DNA of 57,687 nt, taken from the NCBI GenBank assembly GCA_934590505.1, contig CAKTPC010000001.1, positions 1-57,687 on the forward strand, written 5' to 3'. This document shows positions 15,480 to 23,287 of this stretch, in pieces. How positions within the stretch are numbered: the stretch's first letter is position 1; each line of letters begins with the position of its first letter. Origin of the DNA: an uncultured Oscillospiraceae bacterium. GTDB lineage: Bacteria; Bacillota; Clostridia; Oscillospirales; Oscillospiraceae. The position numbers and the translations under genes are program-made. The notes below the pieces were generated by a model. It was not told the origin of the DNA, did no database searches, and was given only the letters and a program-made list of their open reading frames with translations.

Positions 15480-16919
15480 TTAGCCTTCCTGCGCGTCCTT
15501 GAGAGCCTTGCGGGCATGGATAATCTGGCAGACAGATTCGATCCTGGTCTTGAGGGACTCGGGGCTGTAGTCGCGGTCATCCCAGAAGTCAGCCTCGATG
15601 TAGTAGGAGGGAACTCCGGTCTTTTCTTCAACGATCTTGGCCATGATCTTCTGCTGAGCGCCAAGCCAGCGGTCAAAGTCGAAGAATCCGAGGATCATAC
15701 CATCAGGATGGCACATTTCAACCTTTTCGATCATAGACTCTGCTTCGCCTGCGAGGTTACGGCACATACCGTTGCGGGACCACATTTCTGCGGCAGCCAT
15801 CCAAGGATCGTCAGGGTACTTGGAAGCGGACTGCTCAAGCTTGGACAGTGTGAGCGCATGTGAGAAGGTACCGATAACGCCGTTGTCGCGGAAGAACTTG
15901 CCGACCCAGGGAACGCAGAAGGGCAGGTTGTAGTAACCGACAGTCGGGGTGTCCTTAGGCATAACGCCTTCGCCGTTCTTGATGGCCTTGCGGCACTCTT
16001 TGATGAGGGTGTCGATAGCATCTTCCATGTACTTGAAGCCGGTGTTGAACGGAACGGTCAGGCACTGCTGGAGCATGGTAAGGGTCTCGCCGCCGAGTAC
16101 GGGAGGATTGGAGTTGGTGGTCATCTGAGTGAGCATACCGACCTTGAAGCCCATCGCGCCGGCATGCTTGTTGGCGAGAGCGAGGTGCTCATCGGTAACT
16201 TCGATGCCTGTTGCTTCTTCGATGGCCTTGACGCCGAGCTTCATCTGCTCAGACATGAATCTTACGCGATCCTCGATCATGTCCTCCTGCTCATCGAAGC
16301 GGCCGTCGTGAGGAACACGGGAGACGTGATAACGCCACTGTTTGCCGGTGATACCCTGGATGAATTCGTCGGTCTTGGGGCCTTCGTCGCAGTTGAAGCC
16401 CCAGCTCCAGATAAGGTCAGGAGCAGCGATAGTGCCGGTGGTGTATGCGGCAACACGCATCTTGTTGAGCGGGCAGTGACGGCAGCCATAGGTGAAGCCC
16501 ATCTTTTCAGCCTCGTTCAGGAAGGGAGCTGCGCTGTGGAAGAAAGAGTTGAGGACGTTGACGAGGATCAGATCGGGGAAGCCGATGAAAACCTTGTCGC
16601 CGCCGGACTCTTTGACTGCGTAATAGTAGTTTGCAATCGCGGGAAGAATACCGTAGACGATCTTGACGCCGTTGGCTTTCTTGTTGGGGGTATCGCATAT
16701 CTCGGCAACCTCGCGCAGGTATGCGCCGATCATCTTGCGCACGCCGAGGTACTTGAGGTCCCAGTTCTGGGGAAGATAGGTGTCGACAGCGTAAGCGACT
16801 TTATCGTCTGTGAGCTGAAGCTTCTCAGCGGTCTTTACCCATATGGGATAGAACTTTTCGAGCTCTTCGCCTTCAAAAGCGGCAAGCTCAAGCAGTTCGC
16901 GATTAACGTCTCTAGCCAT
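15480..16919 (-). CDS. Atypical 2-hydroxyacyl-CoA dehydratase/benzoyl-CoA reductase-type large subunit
   Basis: A 479-residue paralogue of the protein at 8780. Its start overlaps the stop of the upstream small subunit (TAATG), so the two are translationally coupled and probably form a 1:1 complex. It has G-C-R-H-C-P-L-N-K-M-R (~142-152), W-S-W-G-F-N-C-D-E-G-P-K-T (~168-180) and a C-terminal F-F-D-F-D-R-W-L-G-A block, plus Y-Y-I-E-A-D-F-W-D. Two cysteine positions correspond to cluster ligands of classical dehydratases; the third is occupied by D-F-D-R-W. It should bind an Fe-S cluster and use electrons from the activator at 12690. Its CoA-thioester substrate cannot be read from sequence. Confidence 0.82.
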   Translation of the reverse strand: MARDVNRELLELAAFEGEELEKFYPIWVKTAEKLQLTDDKVAYAVDTYLPQNWDLKYLGVRKMIGAYLREVAEICDTPNKKANGVKIVYGILPAIANYYYAVKESGGDKVFIGFPDLILVNVLNSFFHSAAPFLNEAEKMGFTYGCRHCPLNKMRVAAYTTGTIAAPDLIWSWGFNCDEGPKTDEFIQGITGKQWRYHVSRVPHDGRFDEQEDMIEDRVRFMSEQMKLGVKAIEEATGIEVTDEHLALANKHAGAMGFKVGMLTQMTTNSNPPVLGGETLTMLQQCLTVPFNTGFKYMEDAIDTLIKECRKAIKNGEGVMPKDTPTVGYYNLPFCVPWVGKFFRDNGVIGTFSHALTLSKLEQSASKYPDDPWMAAAEMWSRNGMCRNLAGEAESMIEKVEMCHPDGMILGFFDFDRWLGAQQKIMAKIVEEKTGVPSYYIEADFWDDRDYSPESLKTRIESVCQIIHARKALKDAQEG

Positions 16920-18073
16920 TATTTTGCCTCCTTTATGCTTTCAACAAAGCTTTCAAGTCTTGTAGTGAGCGGAGCCATAGCTTCGCGAGAGTACTCGTAA
17001 GAGGACTCGAGCTTCATGACGGGCATGCCCATTTTAGCAAGCTTTGCGCGGAGAACGGTGAACTCCATGTCGTATATTTCGTCGAAGGCGAGCTGATACC
17101 AGAGGATACCGTCGACCTTGTATTCCTTGATGAGCTCTTCGAGATACTCGAAACGGGTGTCCCATGCGGGCTGGAAGATGGTGATGGGAACCTTCTTGTC
17201 ATATATCGCGGAAGCATAAGCCTCGATGACGTCGCCCTCGGTGGAAATGTCGCAGCGGAAAGGACGGATAGCTTCATCCAGAAATTCGGAGACGATCTCG
17301 CCGCCGGCAGCTTCGATGATGCTGGGAACCATATAGTCGCCAAGAGCGACTGCGCGGCCCATGATAAGGATGCGCGGTGCGCCTTCCTTGTGGACGCCGG
17401 GAGCGTCCTTCAGCTCGTCATAGATCTTCTCCAGAGCGGCTATGCTCTCATCGTAGCTCACGCGGTAGGTGTAATGATTGAGTTTGATGAAATCGCTGAA
17501 GGTGATGGGCGGGTTGTCCTTCTTGCGCAGCTCGTCTATCTTGCGCAGCAGCTCATTTATCTTATTGGTCTTTGCGTAGTTTGCGCGGATGTCGTCATCG
17601 CTGATCGGGTGACCGGCGATCTCCTCCAGCTTTGCGCGGAACTCCTTGAGCTCGTTGCGGTAGTACTCCTGGGAGATACCGACGACGTTGTCTGCGGGGA
17701 CGCCTATTTTATAGACGGGTACACCCTTGTACTCAAGGATCTCGGACATACGGCCATAGTGGCAGTCAGACTGCTGGATCGCGACGCAGTCAGCAATGGG
17801 CATGACCGGGTCGAGGTTCATGAGGTAAGCGCCTGCCATGGTGGCTGCCAGAGGATTCATAAAGCGCAGCATATAGTCGAGCGTAGCCTCGGGGGGCTGG
17901 GGGTCGCCGCCTTTGCAAATAAGGAAAGGATCCATACCGGCAGCAACGATCCACTGTTCAGGAACGAAATCGCCGAAGTACTCAACGACTTTCTTTCCTT
18001 CCTTCTTGTCTTTGACTATCTCCAGCGGACGCTTGCTGGAGAGTCTGTCAAGTTCCTGCATTATCTCCTTCAC
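16919..18073 (-). CDS. 2-hydroxyacyl-CoA dehydratase-type small subunit
   Basis: A 384-residue subunit, first gene of the leftward pair, starting at GTG 18073 behind AGGAGGT. Cysteines at 53 (I-C-K-G-G), 96 (I-A-D-C) and 104 (S-D-C-H-Y-G). Cys104 aligns with the second cluster cysteine of HadC/FldC-type proteins (T-C-D-G-K-K). The usual first-cysteine position reads L-R-F-M-N-P-L-A and the third reads Q-L-A-F-D-E, both without Cys. The size is close to classical beta subunits (~375-380). It likely forms the complex with the 479-residue partner and dehydrates or reduces a CoA thioester; the pair is better preserved than the 8780/10956 set. Confidence 0.82.
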   Translation of the reverse strand: MKEIMQELDRLSSKRPLEIVKDKKEGKKVVEYFGDFVPEQWIVAAGMDPFLICKGGDPQPPEATLDYMLRFMNPLAATMAGAYLMNLDPVMPIADCVAIQQSDCHYGRMSEILEYKGVPVYKIGVPADNVVGISQEYYRNELKEFRAKLEEIAGHPISDDDIRANYAKTNKINELLRKIDELRKKDNPPITFSDFIKLNHYTYRVSYDESIAALEKIYDELKDAPGVHKEGAPRILIMGRAVALGDYMVPSIIEAAGGEIVSEFLDEAIRPFRCDISTEGDVIEAYASAIYDKKVPITIFQPAWDTRFEYLEELIKEYKVDGILWYQLAFDEIYDMEFTVLRAKLAKMGMPVMKLESSYEYSREAMAPLTTRLESFVESIKEAK

Positions 18074-18425
18074 GAAGAGACCTCCTTAAAAATGTATTTT
18101 ACGGATGTATCCAGATGTACCGGATGCGCAGCAATGAATGTTTTGCTCGACTGAGTCTTGACACATTTATGACAATATCACTTACACCGTAAATAATCAA
18201 GTGTTTTCGCGCAGAAAAATCAATTTTAGCTATTGTGACAAAAAGAACAAACTCGAATTTGTGTAAAAGTGCTGAAAATAAAGAAAAATGCGGAAAATGA
18301 TTATTATTTACAGTGTATATTTCGGGGATTAAAGTTTTGAAAATGGATTAAAAGCATGAAATTTGAGCGTTTTATTTATACTTGACGTTCAAAAATGTCA
18401 AAGAAAACGGGCAATCCGACACCTC

Positions 18426-18454
18426 TTGACAGGCGGAAAGGACGAAGATATTAT
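18426..18454 (+). promoter_or_regulatory. Promoter of the MFS carrier gene
   Basis: TTGACA (18426-18431), 17-nt spacer, TATTAT (18449-18454), predicting an ~85-nt leader. Confidence 0.78.
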
Positions 18455-18487
18455 AAATGCAGAAACCGGAAATGTACAACGTAAGCA

Positions 18488-18541
18488 GTGAATCCCTCCC
18501 GACTGAGTCTGACACAAAATTTAGTATGGTGGGAGATTCAC
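18488..18541 (+). promoter_or_regulatory. Leader hairpin that buries the MFS gene's Shine-Dalgarno site
   Basis: GTGAATC-C-CTCCC (18488-18500) can pair with GGGAGATTCAC (18531-18541), with one bulged base. The GGGAG at 18531-18535 is the SD site for ATG 18546. The 30-nt loop could be read by a protein, small RNA or ligand. This is sequence-based; regulation is inferred. Confidence 0.5.
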
Positions 18542-18545
18542 ACAC

Positions 18546-19712
18546 ATGGAAAAATCTAAAGGCAAGATTCAGATCGGCATATATCTGATCGCTATTCTGA
18601 TGATGGGCGTTGTCGGCATCGCCAGCTCTCTCGGCGTTGTCGCGGCACAGTTCCCGGAGGTGTCCATGACCAACGTTCAGGTTGGCCTCATCTCTGTCCC
18701 CTGCATTGTTATAATGGTCGTTACTCTGCTGATGGGCAAGCTCATGCAGGTCATCTCCAAAAAGACGCTCACCATTATTGCGATCGTTCTCTTCCTTGTC
18801 GGCGGTATCGGGCCTGCTTTCATGAGCTCGTTCTCCGCTATCATCGTTCTGCGCGGCGTGTTCGGCGCGGGTGTCGGTATCCTTCAGGTCGTCAGCACAG
18901 CTCTTGTTGCCGAGAACTTTGAAGGCGCAGAGCGTGAGAAGGTTCAGGGCAATCTTCAGGCATTCCAGATGCTCGGCTGCGCGATCATGGTCTTTGTCGG
19001 CGGCTGGCTCGGCGCAAAGGGCTGGAACACCGCATTCTATGTTCACGCTCTTGCTCTTGTCTCTCTTGTTGCTGCAATAGTCTGCATTCCGAACCACAAG
19101 CCTGTCGCGGCTGCCAAGACCGACGACAAGCCCGCAGAGAAGGCACAGCTCACCGGCAAGATGTGGGTGTGGATGATCGTTGCATTCTTTGTGTTCTGCA
19201 CCGGTCAGATATACTCCAACTCCAACGCGTTCCTCGTTGCTGATAAAGGGATCGGCGATTCCGCCGCTTCAGGTCTGGGCATGGCGTTCTTCTGCGCAGG
19301 CGGCATCCTGATGGGATTCATGTACGGCAAGCTTGCAAAGGCTACCGGCAAGTTCACCATGGCTATCGGCTTCTTTGTGATGGCGCTTTCCTATGTCATC
19401 ATGGCCGCAGGCAGCAGCATTGCAGCGTTCTATATCGGCTGCCTTGTTCTTGGCCTTGGCATGTCCATAGTTATGCCTAATGTGTTCCTCAATGTCGGCA
19501 GTTCCGTAGCTCCGGCGGCAGTCGGTGTGGCTCTGTCCATCGCGACCTGTGTTCAGAACTTCGGTCAGTTCTGCAGCCCGTATATCGTCAATCCTATCGT
19601 CAACGCCATCGGCGGTACCGCAAGCGTAGTTTCCTTCTATGTCGCGGCAGTGCTCGGCGCGGTACTCGGTGTTGCAATGCTCGTTAAAGCGTTCTGCGAG
19701 AAAAAGGCCTGA
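18546..19712 (+). CDS. MFS transporter (organic anion type)
   Basis: A 388-residue integral membrane protein with about twelve spans and a central cytoplasmic loop (~185-205, Lys/Asp/Ala-rich). It matches the short-loop MFS class of organic-acid carriers such as oxalate/formate-type antiporters. I see no binding-site motif that fixes the substrate. Its place beside the hydroxyacyl-CoA dehydratase-type genes suggests import of the precursor carboxylate or export of the reduced product (inference). Expression may be limited by the leader hairpin at 18488-18541. Confidence 0.85.
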   Translation: MEKSKGKIQIGIYLIAILMMGVVGIASSLGVVAAQFPEVSMTNVQVGLISVPCIVIMVVTLLMGKLMQVISKKTLTIIAIVLFLVGGIGPAFMSSFSAIIVLRGVFGAGVGILQVVSTALVAENFEGAEREKVQGNLQAFQMLGCAIMVFVGGWLGAKGWNTAFYVHALALVSLVAAIVCIPNHKPVAAAKTDDKPAEKAQLTGKMWVWMIVAFFVFCTGQIYSNSNAFLVADKGIGDSAASGLGMAFFCAGGILMGFMYGKLAKATGKFTMAIGFFVMALSYVIMAAGSSIAAFYIGCLVLGLGMSIVMPNVFLNVGSSVAPAAVGVALSIATCVQNFGQFCSPYIVNPIVNAIGGTASVVSFYVAAVLGAVLGVAMLVKAFCEKKA

Positions 19713-19728
19713 GCCTCAGGCAAATACG

Positions 19729-19775
19729 AAAAGCAGTAAGCCGATTTCACTTACGATTTCGGCTTGCTGTTTTAC
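19729..19775 (+). terminator. Terminator after the MFS gene
   Basis: AGCAGTAAGCCGA pairs with TCGGCTTGCTGTTTT around a 13-nt loop (one bulge, G-U pairs), with a terminal TTTT. The right arm also contains the -35 box of the next gene. Confidence 0.65.
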
Positions 19776-19792
19776 AAAAGAAAGTTGATAAT
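19764..19792 (+). promoter_or_regulatory. Candidate promoter of the flavoprotein gene
   Basis: TTGCTG (19764-19769), 17-nt spacer, GATAAT (19787-19792), ~50 nt before ATG 19844. Both boxes deviate slightly from consensus. Confidence 0.5.
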
Positions 19793-19843
19793 TAACGGCC
19801 TGCCGCTTATGCGGGGCTGATAAAAAACGGAAGGATAAACAAA

Positions 19844-21256
19844 ATGTACGATTACGATATAGTATGTATCGGCGGCGGCCCCGGCGGCTCGGCCTGCGCG
19901 ATGCGCTCCGCTGACCGCGGCAAAAAGGTTGCAATAATTGAAGCACGTCCGAAGAACGGTTCAGGCGGTACCTGCGTTAACCGCGGCTGTATTCCGACCA
20001 AGGCGCTCATGGCCTCCACAAATCTTTATGCTTCCCTCAAGGAAGCCAAGGCCTACGGCATCAACATTGATATGTCTGCCGTTACGGTTGATTTCAAGGC
20101 GATAGACAAGCGCAGAAAAGGCGTCATAAACAATCTCGGCTTTGGCCTTGAGACCCTGCTGTGGAAGAAGTCCCGCGGTATCGATGTCATCAAGGGCAGA
20201 GCAAGACTTGTTGATGCGCATACCATTGAGGTCGACAACGGCAAGGAGAAGAAAATCGTCACTGCCGAGTATATCAACATCGCCGTCGGCTCCGAGCCTG
20301 CGGAGATACCGGCATTCCATGTCGACCATCAGAAGGTCATCACCTCCAATGAGATAATGGATTTCTCACGCCCCATGCCCAAGAGCATAGTCATCATCGG
20401 CTCCGGTGCTATCGGCCTTGAGTATGCCCATATTTACAACACCTTTGATATTCCCGTTACCATCGTCGAGATGATGCCGAATCTCGTTCCTGCTCTGCAC
20501 GAGCCCGAGATCACCGACGCTGTGCGCAAGTCCCTTGAGAAGCGCGGCATAGTCGTCAAGACCGGCTCCGGCATTGCAAACGTCGAGGTCCAGCCTGACG
20601 GCAGCGTCAAGTCCACTCTCGCAAACGGCGAGGAGCTTATCTCCGACGAAGTTCTCTGCGCCATCGGCCGCACGCTCAATACCCGTGATATGGGCCTTGA
20701 GGAAGTCGGCGTCAAGATGGAGAAGAACGGCCAGATCATCACCGACGAGCACATGCGCACCAGCGTGCCCAACATCTTTGCCGCAGGCGATGTCACCACC
20801 GGCACACAGCTTTCCGACAAGGCGCAGCGTCAGGGACTGGTCATTGCCGAGACGATAGCGGGCAATGACTATTATATAAACTACGACGTTATCCCCGTCA
20901 CCACCTTCCTCGAACCCGAGATCGCATGGGTCGGCTACACTCAGGCCGATGCGGAAGCCAAGGGGATCAAGACGATCTCCGGTTCTCTCGGCTTTGCGTC
21001 CAACGAGAAGATGATCGCTATCGGCAAGACCGAAGGCGTTATCAAGGTCGTTGCCCGAGAGGATGACCATGTTATCATCGGCTGCCAGATCTTCGGCCAT
21101 GAGGCCTGCGACCTGATCGCAGAGATGACCGTCGCTGTTGAGAACAAGATGACGCTTGAGCAGGTGTACAACACCATCCACCCGCACCCGACCGTGACCG
21201 AGCTTATCCTCGAAGTATGCAAGCGCGCGGTCAACCTGGCCTTTGATAAGGGCTGA
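19844..21256 (+). CDS. Dihydrolipoamide dehydrogenase-like FAD/NAD(P) disulfide oxidoreductase
   Basis: A 470-residue class-I pyridine-nucleotide disulfide oxidoreductase. The FAD loop I-G-G-G-P-G-G-S-A is at ~8-16. The redox disulfide is in G-G-T-C-V-N-R-G-C-I-P-T-K (~41-53). The NAD fold has V-I-I-G-S-G-A-I-G-L-E near 182-192. The second FAD strand reads I-F-A-A-G-D-V. The C-terminal His-Glu motif H-P-H-P-T-V-T-E is intact, so the disulfide chemistry should work. No lipoyl-bearing protein or 2-oxoacid dehydrogenase is encoded nearby. The partner may be a small thiol or dithiol protein, and it could recycle electrons for the adjoining dehydratase-type or radical SAM enzymes (inference). Its length is normal for Lpd. 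Confidence 0.85.
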   Translation: MYDYDIVCIGGGPGGSACAMRSADRGKKVAIIEARPKNGSGGTCVNRGCIPTKALMASTNLYASLKEAKAYGINIDMSAVTVDFKAIDKRRKGVINNLGFGLETLLWKKSRGIDVIKGRARLVDAHTIEVDNGKEKKIVTAEYINIAVGSEPAEIPAFHVDHQKVITSNEIMDFSRPMPKSIVIIGSGAIGLEYAHIYNTFDIPVTIVEMMPNLVPALHEPEITDAVRKSLEKRGIVVKTGSGIANVEVQPDGSVKSTLANGEELISDEVLCAIGRTLNTRDMGLEEVGVKMEKNGQIITDEHMRTSVPNIFAAGDVTTGTQLSDKAQRQGLVIAETIAGNDYYINYDVIPVTTFLEPEIAWVGYTQADAEAKGIKTISGSLGFASNEKMIAIGKTEGVIKVVAREDDHVIIGCQIFGHEACDLIAEMTVAVENKMTLEQVYNTIHPHPTVTELILEVCKRAVNLAFDKG

Positions 21257-21270
21257 GAGTACATAAGAAA

Positions 21271-21296
21271 CGCAGAGCCCCATTTGGGGCTCTGCG
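21271..21296 (+). terminator. Hairpin between the flavoprotein and the methyltransferase gene
   Basis: CGCAGAGCCCC and GGGGCTCTGCG form an 11-bp stem with a 4-nt loop. No T-run follows, and no new promoter is visible before 21317. It could be an intra-operon processing or attenuation hairpin that lets the downstream operon share the flavoprotein's promoter. Confidence 0.5.
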
Positions 21297-21316
21297 AATG
21301 AAATGATAAAGTGATT

Positions 21317-22012
21317 ATGGAAAAAACACCGCTGAGGGATGCCTTCGTGCAGCGCAAAGATCGCTTCTTCCTGCTGGATAAGGGGTTTATAAACGCAGGC
21401 TTTACCGAAACGCTCGAACTGCTTGAGATCGGCTGCGCCGGTGGAGAAGCATCAGAGCACCTGTCTGGTAAAGGCTTTACAAAGCTCACGGCGATCGATA
21501 TTGACGGCACTGTACTTGAGCGAGCCCGAGAGTGTGCGCCGGGCTGCCGGTTTATCTGCGCCGATGCCTGTGCGATGCCGTTTGCGGACGAAAGCTTTGA
21601 CGGCGTTTTCAGTGAAGCGGCCTTTGCCGTGATACCGGATAAAGCTGCCGCAGCTGCAGAATATGCACGCATACTGAGAAGCGGCGGCAGATTCCTGCTG
21701 AATGATTTTGCACTCAGAAAGCCAACCGCGGCAGAGCGCCGGGATATACAAGGCATACCGTGCCTTGAAGGGGTGCAGACTGCTGAGGATTATATCGAAA
21801 TTTTTCGAAGTGCCGGGTTCAAAACGGTATATCAAAAAGAGGAATACCCGGAGCTTGTGCGCATTGCCGCGAGCCTGAGCCGTCGGTACGGAGTTCCGAT
21901 GAAAGATGTCGGCAGCTATATACAGTGCGCCTTCGGAAACAGCAAATATGTCAACGAGTTTTTCAAGAATACGGAAATGAGCTATTACCAGATCGTTTTT
22001 GAAAAGGAATAG
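21317..22012 (+). CDS. Class I SAM-dependent methyltransferase (DVU_1556-like)
   Basis: About 231 residues from ATG 21317 (an upstream GTG at 21311 is possible; the SD site is weak). It has motif I L-L-E-I-G-C-A-G-G-E-A (~35-45), the acidic end of strand 2 A-I-D-I-D-G (~61-66), C-A-D-A-C-A-M-P-F-A-D (~84-94), and the L-R-S-G-G-R-F-L-L motif. These fit the Methyltransf_11 group. The next gene starts one base after its stop. I recall similar methyltransferases named after DVU_1556 next to radical SAM proteins in Desulfovibrio (unverified). The methyl acceptor is unknown; small molecule or metalloid are both possible. Confidence 0.8.
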   Translation: MEKTPLRDAFVQRKDRFFLLDKGFINAGFTETLELLEIGCAGGEASEHLSGKGFTKLTAIDIDGTVLERARECAPGCRFICADACAMPFADESFDGVFSEAAFAVIPDKAAAAAEYARILRSGGRFLLNDFALRKPTAAERRDIQGIPCLEGVQTAEDYIEIFRSAGFKTVYQKEEYPELVRIAASLSRRYGVPMKDVGSYIQCAFGNSKYVNEFFKNTEMSYYQIVFEKE

Positions 22013-22013
22013 A

Positions 22014-23282
22014 ATGGCGGATAGATTTTTATATAAGACAAAGAGCGTGTGCCCTGTGTGCCTGAAAGAGGTATACGCGGACATAGTCAGCCGTGACAGC
22101 GGGATATATATGGACAAATCCTGCGCGGAGCACGGCAGTTTTTCCACGCTTATATGGGCGGACAGCGCGGAGAACTATCTGCGCTGGCTGGAGTATGGCG
22201 GGATGGATGTAAACGGGCTGCCGCGGAATGAGGAAGAAGCGGACAAAGCCACCGGCGGGAAAGGTTTTGCATGCGAGGCATGTCAGCTCCCGGCGTCGTC
22301 CGCGCTTATGACGACGAACCGCTGCAACATGAACTGCCCCGTCTGCTTTACGCGCGACAAGAATGAACCGCTGCATGAGCCGAGCCTTGAGGAGTGCGAG
22401 GCTTTGATGAAGCGTTATAAGGAACTTGCGGGAGATGACGCGCTTATAGAATTCTGCGGCGGGGAGCCGACTGTCAGAAAGGACATATGCGACCTCACGA
22501 ACGCTGCCAGGACAATAGGCTTTGATTATATCCAGCTCAACACTAACGGAATAGAGCTGGCAAAAAATAAAGACCTTGCCCGCGCGCTGCGCTTCTGCGG
22601 GCTGACGACCGTGTATCTGGGCTTCGACGGGATGTCGGATAAGCCGTACTATGCAAAGTACGGTAAACCCATGCTCGATATAAAAAAGAAGGCAGTCGAG
22701 AACTGCGCTGCGGCGGGGCTTGCGGTAGTGCTTGTCTGCTGCGTGATACCCGGCGAGAACGATGGCGAGCTTGGGCAGATAATCGAATACGCAAAGCAGA
22801 ACATGCCGACAGTCAAGGGCGTGTATCTCCAGCCGATAAGCTACTTCGGGATATACCCGCACGATAAGGTCAGGCGCATAACCATACCTGACGTTATCCG
22901 CCGGCTCGATGAGCAGTGCGGGGATATATCCGCGCGGGATTTCGGACCGGGTGCATATGACCATGCGCAGTGCTCGTTCAACGCCTGCTATATGCTCGGC
23001 AAAGACGGCCGGCTCAAGGCGCTGACGCGCTTTTCAAAGCGTGAGCGTGAGGAAAACGCAGTCCACCGCCTGCGTAAAAATATGCGCGCAACATGGATGC
23101 CGAGTCAGAATAAAATGCTGACAGTCGGCGGAATGGCGTTTCAGGATAATTCAAACATCGACCTTATGCGCGTCCAGCGCTGCTCAATCCAGATAATCCA
23201 GCGCGACGGACGGATGATCCCGCTTTGCAGCAAATACCTCAGCAGCTGCGACGGACACAAAATATTTGACGGAATAGGATAA
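22014..23282 (+). CDS. Radical SAM protein with N-terminal zinc-ribbon-like motif (Tes/MJ0619-like)
   Basis: About 422 residues from ATG 22014 (AAGGA just upstream; a TTG at 21999 lies inside the previous gene). Domains in order: Cys13-Pro-Val-Cys16 start of a ribbon, a C-E-A-C pair at 87-90, then the radical SAM cluster C-N-M-N-C-P-V-C at 104-111 (CX3CX2C), G-G-E-P at 149-152, and a C-terminal region with further Cys (Q-R-C-S; P-L-C-S-K; S-S-C-D). This layout resembles the family of tetraether-lipid synthase and methanopterin methylase MJ0619, which act on unactivated carbon atoms. It is a paralogue of 25376-26701. Its role should be C-H activation or methyl transfer on an unknown substrate. 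Confidence 0.82.
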   Translation: MADRFLYKTKSVCPVCLKEVYADIVSRDSGIYMDKSCAEHGSFSTLIWADSAENYLRWLEYGGMDVNGLPRNEEEADKATGGKGFACEACQLPASSALMTTNRCNMNCPVCFTRDKNEPLHEPSLEECEALMKRYKELAGDDALIEFCGGEPTVRKDICDLTNAARTIGFDYIQLNTNGIELAKNKDLARALRFCGLTTVYLGFDGMSDKPYYAKYGKPMLDIKKKAVENCAAAGLAVVLVCCVIPGENDGELGQIIEYAKQNMPTVKGVYLQPISYFGIYPHDKVRRITIPDVIRRLDEQCGDISARDFGPGAYDHAQCSFNACYMLGKDGRLKALTRFSKREREENAVHRLRKNMRATWMPSQNKMLTVGGMAFQDNSNIDLMRVQRCSIQIIQRDGRMIPLCSKYLSSCDGHKIFDGIG

Positions 23283-23287
23283 ATATA

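Larger units (their letters stand above)
18074..18545. promoter_or_regulatory. Divergent regulatory region between dehydratase-type pair and MFS carrier
   Basis: An A+T-rich 472-bp spacer. It holds TGACA-N6-TGACA (18159-18174), the same direct repeat as upstream of 10956, a lone TTGTGACAA-like site (about 18233-18242), an inverted repeat TTGAC-N10-GTCAA (18382-18401), and the MFS promoter (18426-18454). I cannot place a confident promoter for the leftward operon, although the repeat lies 85-100 nt upstream of its GTG start. No coding frame is convincing here. Confidence 0.6.
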
